From: Antilocapra americana
Taxonomy: Eukaryota > Chordata > Mammalia > Artiodactyla > Antilocapridae
Length of the DNA stretch: 64,000 nucleotides
Assembly (NCBI GenBank): GCA_007570785.1
Contig: ML664159.1
Coordinates: forward strand, 6,075,376-6,139,375
Direction: 5' to 3'
Shown here: positions 45,951-58,740 of the stretch, piece by piece
Layout: the number at the start of each line of letters is the position of its first letter
Numbering within the stretch: position 1 is the stretch's first letter
Notes under the pieces: model-generated
Told to the model about the DNA's origin: nothing
What the model saw: the letters and a program-made list of their open reading frames with translations, nothing else
Databases searched by the model: none
Program-made: the position numbers and the translations under genes

Positions 45951-47215
45951 GTCTCTGCTAACAATTTTCTCGTTTGTCTTGTTAAAATGAACAAAATGAT
46001 AGATGTGCAAGCATTTTTGTAAAAGTTAAGCATGAAACAAACGTTGTATTTCTGAGCTGTTTTTAATCTGGTTATGGTAGGAAAATTGTGTTGGAAGAGG
46101 GCTCTGTGGGAATAAATGTCTCCATAAATAGAGGAATCCAGAATTCTGGCGCCAGCACCACTATACTCTATGGAACCAAAGACAGGCAGGAGAATGTTGT
46201 ATTATTAGATAGTTCCACTTAACAGCATCCATTTTGTTCAGCTTTAAGAAAAAGTAAATCACGGTTAAATGTCTTTTTGAACCACTTTAATTATAGATTA
46301 GCCTTGTCAATCTTAATAAAACTGTGCCTTGTGTTTGAGGTTTATATATGGAAAAGTGCTTGAAAGTAATTACTTTTATTTCCCAGGCATGTCATTTGAA
46401 AAATTCTTATATTCACAGCTTAATCCCTTTAACTCTATTCTTACTCACTTTTAATCTGACTCTCGTCTAAAACTAAATTATGGCTCCATGACACTGAACA
46501 GTTTAGATGTCACATTAGTGACATGGTCATTGACTTTATATTTCTGTCCAGGTAAGTTGATTTTAAGCAGAAACAGGCCTCAGCACTAAAAAAGTGCATT
46601 AATTTCCAAACAATCTGCTTTTATTACTATAATAAGATAAATTCTTAAGAATTAAGAAATCTTCAAGATTCTGGATTCTAAAGAATGCTCTTAATTGATG
46701 GTGAACAGCTCTATTTTCTTAATTAGACTTAGGCTTAATTAAAAAGTAGTACTTGCCTAAACTATGTAGGGAAAATCCAATCTACAGGAAATCAGCCTAT
46801 ATAAGAGAACCCTAACTCCTCAAAATATTAACTAGAATTTCAATTAAGAAGGAAAAAAATGGCAGTAGAGAAAGTTCCTTGATTATGCAAGTTAGGAAAA
46901 TTCTACTTTATATTGTTTCCTTCTTAGAGAATCACAATGTACCTTAATTCAGGCTCTAAAAAATCCTGAAGCAATGAAACATAATTTTCTGTAACTGGGC
47001 ATTTCCCAAACTTACTTGACCACAAAATGCTTTTTCCAAATAACAATAACATACCATAGAATTCATGCTCTGTAAGACTTTGGCAGTCTATTATAATTGA
47101 TTCTGAAATAAAAATGACTGAAGCATGTTACCAAACCACTTCAACTTCCCAAGACGGGCCATGCTGAAAAGTTCAGCTACCTATGAATATAAATTTTTAC
47201 CTAGAGATTAATCTC
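45951..47215. other. Repeat-free AT-rich stretch (1.26 kb)
   Basis: No repeat or gene is recognised. Recurrent TTAATTA-type words and no simple repeats. A candidate conserved non-coding block by inference only. Confidence 0.35.
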
Positions 47216-47219
47216 TTCA

Positions 47220-47475
47220 TTAAAATTTATTTCATTGAAGTATAGTTGATTTATGTTAATTCCTTCTGTACAGAAAAGTGATTCACTTACACACATATAC
47301 ATACATTATTTTTTTGTATTCTTTTCCTTTATGGTTTATCACAGGATATTGGATAGAGTTTCCTGTGCTATATAATGGGAACTTGCTGATTATCCATTCT
47401 ACATACAATAGTTTATATATACTAATCCCATACTCCCAACCTATTCCTCCTCTACCCTCTCCACCCTACCAGTGA
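47220..47475 (-). mobile_element. Cetartiodactyl L1 fragment, antisense
   Basis: 'TTGAAGTATAGTTGATTTAT', 'CAGAAAAGTGATTCACTTAC' and 'GTTTCCTGTGCTATATAATG'. Confidence 0.8.
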
Positions 47476-47497
47476 ATTCAGTGATGTGGAATAACAT

Positions 47498-47638
47498 ATC
47501 CAGGAAGATCCCCTGGAGAAACGCGTGGCAACCTTCTCCAGTATTCATGCCTGGAGAATCCCAAGGACAGAGGAGCCTGGTGGGTTACATTCATGGGTCA
47601 CAAAAAGTGGACATGACTGAGCAACTAACACAAACACA
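47498..47638 (+). mobile_element. Bov-tA SINE, head missing
   Basis: It starts at 'CCAGGAAGATCCCCTGGAGA' and runs to 'GAGCAACTAACACAAACAC'. The tRNA-like half is absent (5' truncation). Confidence 0.9.
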
Positions 47639-48319
47639 GAATAACATATTGATAGAAAACACACCCCAAAACCCCTACAAATTGAATTTAGTGTCATTTA
47701 TTTATAACACATCTTATTTATTTATCACATCTTATTCCAGAAAGAATTTGCTGTAACCCATAACACTAATACAAATGATGAAATATAATGGAATCAATGA
47801 AAAAATAAATTGAATGATGAAACCAAGGCCAAATTAAGTAGAAACAAATATGGGGTAGGGGCAACCAAGCACAAATCATACAACTAAACTTTAAGTTTAG
47901 TTCTGAGCTCTCCAGCAACCAAAACCAAAAAGGATTCATGGCCGTTTACATAATTACCATGATGAAAAAAGAGAAAGCTTTGACAGGTTCATTAGGAAAA
48001 CAAGGCTTTTTTGGACTGAATTCTAAAAGGAATCATTCAAAAGGGAGAATTTCATAGAAGATATAATGCTTCCAAACTGTTTTCCAAATTCAGTAACAAA
48101 TTTATGTGGCTAATTCTGATAGCATTGCCAATGATAAAGCTCAGGCCAAATATTAAATTCTGCAAAGTTAATGGCTTCTATTTGTCTTTGGCTGATTCAG
48201 GAAGACAAGTTACAAATCTAATAAAGTCATGAAAATCCTACAACAAATTAGCTTTGTACTTTACCATTTTCAGAATTAAACTAACAGGCAAGAAAAGATA
48301 ATGAGCTCTTTTTAGTTAA
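47639..48319. other. Intergenic, AT-rich
   Basis: No gene or repeat seen. Confidence 0.5.
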
Positions 48320-48500
48320 ATAATAACAGTTAACACTTATATAGAACTCTCTATGTGCCAAGCAGTGTTGTAAGCACTTTATATGTATTCATTCATTTAA
48401 TCCTCACAACTCTATGAGGTCAATATTATTATATCACTTATTTTACAGATGAAGAAATGCAGACCCAGAGACTATGTGCCTAAGGTCACAGAGCAGTATT
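48320..48500 (-). mobile_element. MIR SINE, antisense
   Basis: 'TCTATGTGCCAAGCAGTGTT', 'TTTAATCCTCACAACTCTAT' and 'TTACAGATGAAGAAATGCAG' form a well preserved MIR. Confidence 0.85.
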
Positions 48501-50049
48501 AACATTGTCTGCTTGTCACTTGCAATTGAGGCCAACTTTTCCATATGGATGGAAGCCAGTCTGGCAACAGAGTGAAGAATACTATTCCCTTCAGTCTTCA
48601 ATCAGAGGAATCACGTGATTTGTCATCTTTATGTCCCTAGAGCTGGAGAAGGTGGTTCAGCGGCACTGTATCAGTCAAATCCAACCAGAAAAATAAACCA
48701 TTCTGGGGACTTAAAACAGAGAGAATGAAATACAAGAGACTAGTTACACAGCAACAGCTCAGAACCCTCAGGAGATGGTCAAGTAGCCTGGTGATTAGCA
48801 ACAGAGGGAAGGAGGAAGTGTTCTTATGGGAATCTGGGGGCTGGGGTTGCCCACCAGAGACCTATGGGAGCATGGAAGAGCTGCCAGAGCCCCCCCACCC
48901 CCAGCTTCTTTCAGCTGCCCTCCATCCTCCCACGGCTGAACCCTGCCAGAATCCCACTAACAGGAAAAGGCACCCTCCAGGGATCAGCCCACCTATAATA
49001 CAAGGCAGCCTTCCTAAGATAGAAGATTAACAATTCAGTAAATGTTAAGGAAAGGACCTAAAAGTAAAAATGCCCAAGACTGGCCCAGATATTAAAGTTA
49101 ACATGTAAAAATTGTGTCTTCCAGTAGCTGAAGCTAAAGGGTTTCAGAAGGCAGGTCACTGGGTAGATACAGGCTTGTTCTCTAAATTCCTGGTCTAGAG
49201 ACACTAACAAGGGGGAAATATTCTTTTTGCTTGAAAGAATACATATGTAAAATACTTCATTCTGCAGGTAGCAAAACCATGGTATTGTTACTCAAGAAAG
49301 GGTTACAGGTTGAAAATATAAACAGAGTCATACACTTAATTAATTTCATAAAAACATATTTAGCACCTAGAAGGTTCAAGTTGTCAAGGCAGAGATTCCT
49401 AAATGATGTGGCCATGACTTTCTGGAGTGCTGTAAGCTCTTCACAGATGTGCTCCCAACTCTGATGGGTCCATTTTGCCCCAGTTGAGCCCCACACATAC
49501 ATGGTGATGCCTGTCCTATGGAATGATGAACAGAATGGGTCCTATGACTCCTGGTCAGCAGTATAAACGTTCCTGCAGGAAGTAAGAAGAGTGACCTACC
49601 AGCGAGTCTCCCAACTATAGCAAGATGATGTGTTGACAGGAACAAGTGAGAACTTTCAGTAGCGCACAGTCAAGCAGACAGGAGCATAGCAGATATTCAA
49701 ACAGCATAGCAATGGGGGGAAGGTAGTGTGTGAGCAGGGGAAATCCTTCAAGAGAGCGTCCCAAAGTACTAGTCAAAATGGCACCAGTTCACAGAGAGAT
49801 GGAAAACCACTCTTCTACAGAGGCCCAGACACAAAGTCTACCGCCATGAACAGGCTTCTAAAAACCCCAGGATTAACATATGTACCCATTACCTAAAATA
49901 TGAAGTCAAGAATGAGAATTGTCACACATGGGAGATAATGTTAAGAGGATTCTGAGAAGAAAATGATAATTTCCAGCTGGGGTCAGTGGATTTGGAGATG
50001 AGTTGTAAAAATTTTGGAGAGGAAGTGACATTGGAGCTGTGTCTTATAT
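48501..50049. other. Intergenic, nothing recognised
   Basis: 1.5 kb without a gene. The 101-codon frame at 48725-49030 has no recognisable domain, and no confident repeat is seen. Confidence 0.5.
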
Positions 50050-50097
50050 GTATATTTTTAATTGGAATATAATTCACAATGAAGTCAATCAGATACA

Positions 50098-50138
<41 letters not shown>

Positions 50139-50310
50139 TCCCTCCTACTTGGACCACTCTCCTACTGACCCCCTCACCCCCTCCCACCCTCTAAGTCATC
50201 ACAAAGCACCAGAGTAGAGTTTCCTGTGCTTTACAGCAGGTCCCCACAAGCTATCCATTTTACACATGGTGGTGTGTGTATGTGAATGCTAATCTCCCAA
50301 TTTGACCTAC
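50050..50310 (-). mobile_element. Cetartiodactyl L1 fragment, antisense, containing a microsatellite
   Basis: 'TTTTAATTGGAATATAATTC', then an AC run where the consensus has an acat-rich stretch, then 'GTTTCCTGTGCTTTACAGCA' and 'CCACAAGCTATCCATTTTAC'. Confidence 0.75.
50099..50137 (+). repeat. (AC)19-20 microsatellite
   Basis: About 39 bases of uninterrupted AC/CA, grown inside the antisense L1 fragment. Length makes it likely to vary between individuals. Confidence 0.92.
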
Positions 50311-51914
50311 AGAGACAGAAAAAGAGAATTACTGGTGGAGGGCACAGAAAAAGGGAAAAGACAACATTGCTAAAGCAGGGGGGTTGGCTGCTGTCTCAGA
50401 CAGTTGAAGCAAAGGGTATAGGAAGGAAGGAGTGAAAAATCAAGATGAAAAGGACATTTAAGATTACACCTAAGAGGCTCTTTAAAAATTCATTGTTGCA
50501 TAAATCTTCAATGAAAACTGTTAACAGAATTTTGGATATTTGACTACATTCACTATATTTTAAGGCAAGTCTCGTTGAAGAGTTATCCCATGTAATTTTA
50601 CATTAGAAGCAGGGTGCTGCTTCTAGATGGACCACAGCCCTGCCTGGGGACTAATGGGCAGCTCAGAGTCAGTGCCCCAGTCCTGCAGCCCTGTAACTAT
50701 AAGGTCACATGCAGGATCCTGAGCAAAAACATGCACCTCATACTATCTAGGGCTACAGAGAATATGTGGAAGGTATTAACAACCAATTTCTCCTTGTAAT
50801 GAAAGAGAGGCAAAGACTATATTACTAGCTTCGAGTTAAAATAATGGAGTGTAAAATGTTTCACCTTATGAAATTAATGTTATGTGATTTTTCTGCCAGT
50901 GTGAGCATTTGGCTGGTACATCAGCTTACTGACAGATATATTCTAACTTCAACAATCTGACCATTTAAAAAAGTATGAGTGAAAAAGAAATTTATTCAGC
51001 TGACATAACCGCAATTCTAATTTCAGATCTTCTTGGCCTCACTAAATATCTCTCATATTTACATTTTGATTTTTATATCTCCAGCAATGGAAAAGAAAGT
51101 TTACCATGAGAAATTAACTGATGAATTGTTATAAAACAAAATTAAATATAGAAAGCTAAGTCATTGACAGTTTCATATATTCATTTTGTGTTTCAGAACC
51201 CAGTATATACTTATTTTCTCAAGCATGTACCATTAGCATGTCAATGTGAATTAGATGACTTAGTTCATGTAAAGAATGTTACAGAGTGAAGGAGGGGAAT
51301 GCTTTTTTTGTTTTGTTTTCAGAAATGCATACAAAAATAGATGGCCTATCACATTATTACCTGAACCATTATTAATGGGTTACCGAAAGTGGCCACAAAA
51401 ATGACAGAAATAAAAGCTTTATGTCCTCAGAAGAATCTCGTACTTAAGGTCTAGAACAGAGTCCAGCTCTGTTTTCCATATAAATGGGCTCTTAATGCAT
51501 CGGATGTTGGTGGAGGGAACACAAGTATCTCCCCCAGGGGTTCCTTTGGCCTGGCACAAGTCAGTGAGGTGGTATGAGGTTTCCCCGTTCTTTTTAACCA
51601 GACTTGGATTCACAAGGCTTGGATCCCACTTTCAGCACTACCAAGAATTTCCTCTGTGATTCAGATGTTTTAACCTCTTTTCACCTGGGAAAGGGTGTAA
51701 ATGATGATTTCAAACCATTTCATAAGAATATAGGAAGGAGAGAACACAGCAATGCATGGGGAAATATTTTGAAAGCTGAAAGGCCAAATACAAATGTAGA
51801 TGTTATAATTTTCCTAAGAGCCTGAATACACCCAACCTTTTGTTTCTAGTTTCAAGCATGGGAGGAAGACTTCTATCTCCTTTTGTGACTAAATTGAACA
51901 AAAATACAAACCAC
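50311..51914. other. Intergenic, nothing recognised (1.6 kb)
   Basis: No gene or confident repeat. Short frames at 50614, 51419 and 51604 have no recognisable content. Confidence 0.5.
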
Positions 51915-52291
51915 CTTGATGCTTTTGAATTGTGGTGTTGGAGAAGACTCTTGAGAGGTCCCATGGACAGCCAGGAGATCAAACCAGTCAATCCTAAAAG
52001 AAATCAACCCTGAATACTCATTGGAAGGACTGACACTCAAGCCGAAGCTCCAATAATTTGGTCATCTGATGCAAACAGCCAACTCATTGGTAAAGACCCT
52101 GATGCTGGGAAAGAGTGAAGGCTAAAAGAGAAGAAGGTGGCAGAGGATGAGATGGTTAGAAAGAATCACTAACTCAATGGACATGAACTTGGGCAAACTT
52201 GGGGAGATAGTGAGAGACAGGGACATGCCGCAGTCCATGGGGTGGCAAAGAGCTGGACATGACTTAGTGACTGATAAACAACAACAACAAT
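51915..52291 (+). mobile_element. BovB LINE 3' fragment
   Basis: 'CTTGATGCTTTTGAATTGTG' to 'TTAGTGACTGATAAACAACA', ending in an (ACA) tail. More diverged than the 41.3 kb copy. Confidence 0.9.
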
Positions 52292-52827
52292 CTAATTTTG
52301 AATTTTCGTCTACTTCAAGCATTTGGTTGGAAGAAGCCTTTTGTGGGCAAGCTGCCAATTCATAGAGCTGAAAGGCAATCCAAACTCCACTCCAAGTTTG
52401 GCTAGTGGAGATGGAGAGAAGAGAAAACAGTGCTGGAATTTCCAGTCTCCAAGGAAAGATTGAGTAGGGCAGCAGAGGCAACTATAGTCATGCAACCTGT
52501 GGCACACCCTACAGGGAACCGGATTTGGTTTAAAATTGAACAACATAGAGGCAAGACTTGACTCTACTTAAAACTAATCTTTGAGAGAGTCTCAACTGTT
52601 GAGGCAGAAATTACACAGGCTTTGCCCCAAGCATAAGAGATGATGTGTGAGAGTCTTCCCACCAGGAGAACTGGTCCCTAGGAGGTTTCTTCCACCTGGA
52701 TAACATGGTTTCTCCTAGCTTTGCCCTTTCTTAAGGAGCACTTTCTTAGGGAAAACTTTCCAGCTGACACCCCCACCCCACTTCAATCCAGATCATGTTC
52801 AGTGGGAAAACTTACAGACCCTGCACT
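52292..52827. other. Intergenic, nothing recognised
   Basis: No gene or repeat seen. Confidence 0.5.
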
Positions 52828-52949
52828 TTTTTTTTTCTTTTGGCTGCACCAGCAAGGTTTGATCTTAGTTGCCCCAAGCAGGGATTGAACTCTTGTCCCC
52901 TGCAGTGGAAGCTCAGTGTCTTAACCACTGGACTGCCAGGACAGTCCCT
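52828..52949 (-). mobile_element. CHR-type SINE, antisense
   Basis: Poly-T, then 'TTTTGGCTGCACCAGCAAGG', 'CAGGGATTGAACTCTTGTCC' and 'GGACTGCCAGGACAGTCC'. Confidence 0.85.
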
Positions 52950-53039
52950 ACATTTCTCCTTTATTATCGTTGATCTTTGTTTGGAATTAGTGATTCATTA
53001 ATTTGACTGATTAGCTCTGTTGTTCTCTCCTCCACCCTC

Positions 53040-53165
53040 ATCTCCCCACCCCCAGCAAGCTCCCTAAGGACAGGGAACTGTTTGATTTTACAATGTGCCC
53101 AGAACCGAGTAGAACGCTCAGTTCAGAGTGGGCCCTCATTAAATATTTATTAAATGAGTGATGAA
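53040..53165 (+). mobile_element. L2 LINE 3' tail
   Basis: 'GCAAGCTCCCTAAGGACAGG' and 'CATTAAATATTTATTAAATG', followed by AGTGATGAA, match the L2 terminus. Confidence 0.7.
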
Positions 53166-53407
53166 AACAATATGATTTGAAAAGAATGTCAAAGCAGAAT
53201 ATTTCAGATCACAAATCATTTCTAGGTAGACACATTTATGCAGATATACGCTATTTACCATAAAACCCTCAATGTACAAGGCCATATTGCACAGGAGGGA
53301 GACCATGAAATGAATCAACTTCAATAGCAATTTAGTAAGGGGAAATGTTCCACATCCAAAAAGGGGGTTCTTAGAAACCGAATGGTTTACAAGGTCCTAA
53401 TTGACCA

Positions 53408-53694
53408 TGGGAGAAGGAAGTGGCAACCCACTCCTGTACTCTTGCCTGGAAAATCCCATGGATGGAGGAGCCCGGTAGGCTGCAGTCCACGGGGTTGCTA
53501 AGAGTCGGACACGATTGAGCGACTTCACTTTCACTTTTTACTTTCACGCATTGGAGAAGGAAATGGCAACCCACTCCAGTGTTCTTGCCTGGAGAATCCC
53601 AGGGATGGGGGAGCCTGGTGGGCTGCCTTCTATGGGATTGCACAGAGTCGAACACGACTGAAGTGACTTAGCAGCAGCAGCAGCAGCAGCAGCA
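53408..53694 (+). mobile_element. BOV-A2 SINE dimer with (AGC)8 tail
   Basis: Two BovB-derived A units in tandem: the first 'GGGAGAAGGAAGTGGCAACC' to 'GATTGAGCGACTTCAC', a 'TTTCACTTTTTACTTTCACG' linker, then the second 'GGAGAAGGAAATGGCAACCC' to 'CTGAAGTGACTTAG'. It is followed by eight GCA units (53671-53694). No tRNA head, as expected for BOV-A2. Confidence 0.94.
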
Positions 53695-53697
53695 ACT

Positions 53698-55336
53698 GGC
53701 CATGTTTAGACTTTTTAAAGGAGGGACATGAGAAGAGCAGAGTTACTGCTTTCCAGGTTTAAAGGCACGAACTCACAGCACAGCTCGGAGAGAAATTCCC
53801 TTCCGGACCAGGTACCATATGAGACAACAGAAAGTGGCATGATGAGGCCACCCTATGTTTCTCAAGCTGTCAGGACACTTCCAGAAGCACATGAAACAGC
53901 AGCCAGTCTGCTTGTGTTCTTTTTACTTTCTTCTGTTCTTTAAAGTTGAAAAATATGGCTAACTTGGCATTCATTCACATGAATGTAAATAACAAGGAAG
54001 ATAAACTTTTCCGAAAATATTCTTCAAGCACCACAGCAAGATAAAGCAGTTAATTGTTCTTAAACTTGATTAAGCTATACTCCAAGAGACCATGCTTTTT
54101 GAATAAATTCAGTTCCTGTCCCCCTTCCATGTTTTTTTTTTTTTACTTCTGCACACACTTATTTACACATAGTTTGGTGCCAATTTTCAACAAAATAAGG
54201 TTTCTTTTTAATTTCTATATTGTGACCTTCCTTTATCTTTCAATTATTCTATGGAATGTATAATTAAATTCCATCTTCCTCACTAAGTGGCTTGAATTTA
54301 TGACTTCCTGGGATCTAACACATTTATTTGTGTGTTAGACAAATATAAAGAATAAGGATGCTGAGTAGTGAAGATCATGGGGTTTTTTTTTGGCGCTTTT
54401 AAAGCTATAGAATTTCTTTTCTTTCCTTCAAAAGGTTGTACACAATAAATTACATGGCAAACAAAAATGAATTAAGTGAGGCGGAGAGATAAGAAAAGAA
54501 ATAAAGAGGCGCCAGTTTCTGTAGAGGGTCTTTAATGGAATGCTTTGGGACTATCAATTTGGAAAGAAAAAATCAAATAAAAATCCATTCCATACTCATT
54601 TTGCAGACCTCATCATCCTTTTCTTTGTTTTCATAGAAGTAACTCTGCCAATATTCCATTGTATATAGGATCTACATTGTTTATCTACTGTGTCCTAATA
54701 TTCTGCAAACAAATTCTAACTCTCTTAAAGGCAGACTAATGCTGTTTGTTAAGTAATTTCAAAATAAGGATAAGCAGGACACTTTCACTTATGCATTGTC
54801 AACCATACAACTTCCCCTTTACCTTCACCATTGCTCCTACTGTGACTAGCAGAAATCCTAAAAGATCAGATAATAAAAACCCAAAGAAATCTTCACATTT
54901 TTTTCAACTTCATACTCAAAGTGCATCTCAAGTCTATGAACTGCTTTCATCCTTGAGATTGTTTGAAACCCATTAATTTTATTCTTCCTTTGGGAAAGTA
55001 AGAACAAGCCATGATCAGAGAGGAAACTGCCATTTGTTTTCCTCTATGGAATTTCTCCTTTACTCCATTTAGTAGCAGCTGGGGCTGAAGACATGGGTTT
55101 ATTTCATGCTGGGGAGGAACAATTTATTTCTCCATAATGGTGAGTACCTAGCAGAGTTCCTTGAATACCGAAAATGTTCAGTGCAAATTTGGCAAAAGGA
55201 TGGGTGAATGAAAGAATAATATAATTTTCATTGTTTTAAAATGAATCATTTCCACGCTGTTATCTTACTACAGTTTAAAACCCCTTGTTACTCAGTCTTT
55301 ACAAAATAGGTTTTAGACTTCCCTATAGAGAAACAA
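53698..55336. other. Intergenic, no repeat recognised (1.6 kb)
   Basis: AT-rich. No gene or confident repeat. Confidence 0.5.
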
Positions 55337-55537
55337 GGGCTTCCCAAGTGGCACAAGTGGTAAAGAACCCACCTGCTTATGTAGGAGATGTGGGTTCAAT
55401 CCCTGGACTGGGAAGATCCCCTTGGAGGAGGGCATGGCAATCCACTCCAGTATTCTTGCCTGGAGAATCCCATGGACAGAGGAGACTGGCAGGGTAGCAA
55501 TGAATTGGACACTACTGAAGCAACTTAGCGCGCACTC
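55337..55537 (+). mobile_element. Bov-tA SINE
   Basis: 'GGGCTTCCCAAGTGGCACAA' to 'ACTGAAGCAACTTAGCGCGC'. This is the last ruminant SINE before the gene. Confidence 0.94.
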
Positions 55538-56759
55538 CTAGTAAAACAAACTATGGCAGAGAAATATTGTGGCTTTAGGAAGGCTTAGAAAGAAGGACCT
55601 GTGCTCACATGAAGTAGCTTTGTCTGAGTGACACTTAGGAGCTTCTCCAGGAGGATGGATTGTTTTGGAGTGTGAAGCAAAAGTAAGGTGCTCCCAGCTG
55701 CAGAAATATTTAGAAGGTCTTCATTTAGGAGGAGCAATGAAATGTCTAAATCAACTAGCACCCTTCACCTTGTTCCATAAGGTTATTAGGGAGATACAGT
55801 GTGACTTACTCTGAGAAAAATCTTTGCTTTCACTGACCTACAGTTGAGTTTTGTGTGTCTCTATGTTTTTTCCTTTGCTTTTATTTTTTTCTCTCGATGA
55901 CTACGGAATTTCCTGTTTGGTTTCTCTACAAGGGACCACATGTTTATTAGGGGTGAGGGAATGAATAAATCCTAATCCTACAAGGATGACTTTCAGACAG
56001 CCTTAATAAAAGCACAAGTCCTTAGCTTCTTCACGGTGCCACCTTCTTTTAAGAAGCTGCTGAAGGCCACCACTCAGCAGACACACCGTTGTCAAGGGCC
56101 GTGTAACTGCCATCCCTCCCTTTGCGCCAAGGTGCTTAACCAGGGAGGGAGTGGTGACTACGCGACCCCATGCGCTTAACTGGAGCACAGACTCCCTTAA
56201 AGGCAAACTTTATCAACAAGAATAACCTTGAAAAAGACCCTTTAGACTCAGATCAATGCTCAGGAATGTTGCCAGTTTCCCCTGACATTTCACGGATGTG
56301 TTCCTTACGCGGGAGGAGAGGCCTCCTTCCACCCCAAACCCAAGTCACTGTTAGGTCCCTCGAGCGCAGTGGGGACTTGCCGGATGAGCCCCTGGGAGAA
56401 TAGGTGCTCCTTCTCTCCTTCGTCGGCATCAACTCGGGTCACCTTGGCAGAGTCCTCCCTGCCCCTCTGGGAATCCTTCCGTGGTGCCGTGACCTTAGCC
56501 TCTCGGGAGAATTCTCTATGTGCCCTGGAGATCTATTCGGCGTACTGGATTCCCAGCCCTCTGGATCTGCCTGAAGGCAGAACCATCCTGCGGTCCCCAA
56601 CCCCCCAAGCTCTGACCGCTGGGGCTGCGCTAGCCTTTGATGGTCATCATCCATTTTTAATCAGAAAGATCACAAGAAGGATGGTAAGCGAATCCAAGTC
56701 GCAAGTCAATTTAAATAACATTCCTGGGGAAATTCACTTAAAACTGAGACACCTACGCT
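55538..56759. other. Gene upstream flank
   Basis: No repeat recognised. CpG frequency rises from about 56280. The 130-codon + frame at 56369-56761 and the opposed minus frame have no recognisable domain and look compositional. Confidence 0.5.
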
Positions 56760-56910
56760 AGCAAGAGCCCCCGCCCGTGTGGCTGGGAAGAGCGCGACGG
56801 CTGAATTAATCAAGATCAGGGGGCTCCCAAGCTGCGCGCAGAGCGTTAACCCTTCCAGCCCCGGAGAGTACCAAGAGGGGCTTGGACGAGCGCGGCCGGC
56901 CGGGGCCAAG

Positions 56911-57105
56911 ATGCCCAGGGCAGCCCCGCGCAGGCTGCCTCTGCCATCTTGGGCGGTTCCGGACGCCCAGCGCCTGTCCGGGGCGGCTGGAGGCGCGGAG
57001 TTGAGGTCAGAAGCTCAGGAGGCAGTTCGGGCGGCGGGAAGCGGCCGCCTCCCGCAGCTCCGGCGCGCCTCGGGCTCCTCCTTCCGCCCAAGCGTGGCCG
57101 AGTGA
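56911..57105 (+). other. Possible upstream ORF (64 codons)
   Basis: An ATG at 56911 opens a 64-codon arginine/alanine-rich frame that ends TGA at 57103-57105, 141 bases before the main ATG. It would act as a uORF only if transcription begins upstream of it. No family resemblance is seen and the composition is that of the island, so it may be incidental. Confidence 0.3.
56943..56986 (+). promoter_or_regulatory. Possible core promoter: YY1-like site and GC box
   Basis: GCCATCTTG (56943-56951) is the reverse complement of the YY1 core CAAGATGGC. It is followed by GGGCGG at 56951 and GGGGCGG at 56980. A second, imperfect CCAAGATG is at 56907. Such pairs are typical near start sites of TATA-less genes. 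The transcription start itself is not visible. Confidence 0.35.
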
Positions 57106-57987
<882 letters not shown>

Positions 57988-58740
57988 GCCAGGACCACGC
58001 GGACAGACCCGGGCCGGGGGCTGTGGGTGGCCGCGGCCGCCGCCAGTTGCCTGAGACCCCCGCCCGTCGCCCGGAGGCCGGGTGGGGGCCACCCCACCCC
58101 GCCACCCCCCGCTTCCCTAGGGATGTTAAGTTTCCCTGCATTTCATTCGGTTCGAGGAAACGTTAGGCACGCGCGGCGGGGACGACCGCCGCAGACCAGT
58201 CCGGGGCATAACTTTGGAGGACGTCGCCGCCCTCAGCCTCCCTTCGGCCGGCTTGTGTTCACTCGTAAGTGCCTGCTTCCCGAGTGAGAGGACACAGGAG
58301 CCTCTGGAGAAGGGCAGTGACCATTAGGGATGCAGGGGAAGGGGCGCAGTTCCACTCCTTTCCCTCGCGCCTGGACAGGTCGCGGTCTCCCAGGATGGGC
58401 GGAGGGCGAGGAGGCGAGCCCGGACTGGAGACTGCGGCGCGCGGGTCAGGGCCAGCAGCCCCTAGGTATGATCCAACCCTCCCTCGCGGAGAACCCCCAA
58501 AACCCTTCCGTGTCTTCTTGGGGCAGCATAGTCACAGCTCACAGATTCGTAGGGGGACAGCCGGGATATCCGGCTTGTTGCTGTACTTAACACGGCAATT
58601 ACGGCACATCCAAGACCATACCCGTAATAAGGTACAATTGAACTTTTGATTTTTCAGTAACTGAGAAGATATTTATATTTATTTGTCTTTTATTTTTATA
58701 TTTTTACCATGTATTAAACTCATGGTATTTCTGCAATTCA
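57988..58740 (+). other. Proximal 3'UTR with candidate poly(A) signal
   Basis: GC-rich for about 500 bases after the stop, then abruptly AT-rich with ATTTATATTTATTTG-type AU-rich words at 58670-58690. ATTAAA at 58713-58718 followed by 'GCGCCTTTTTTAGG' about 45 bases on could end a short transcript. Frames read across 58027-58649 have no recognisable domain. Confidence 0.4.

Noticed and set aside
53671..53694. (GCA)8 as a coding polyglutamine or CRISPR-like repeat
   Set aside because: It is the normal microsatellite tail of a BOV-A2 SINE, with no spacers and no open gene.
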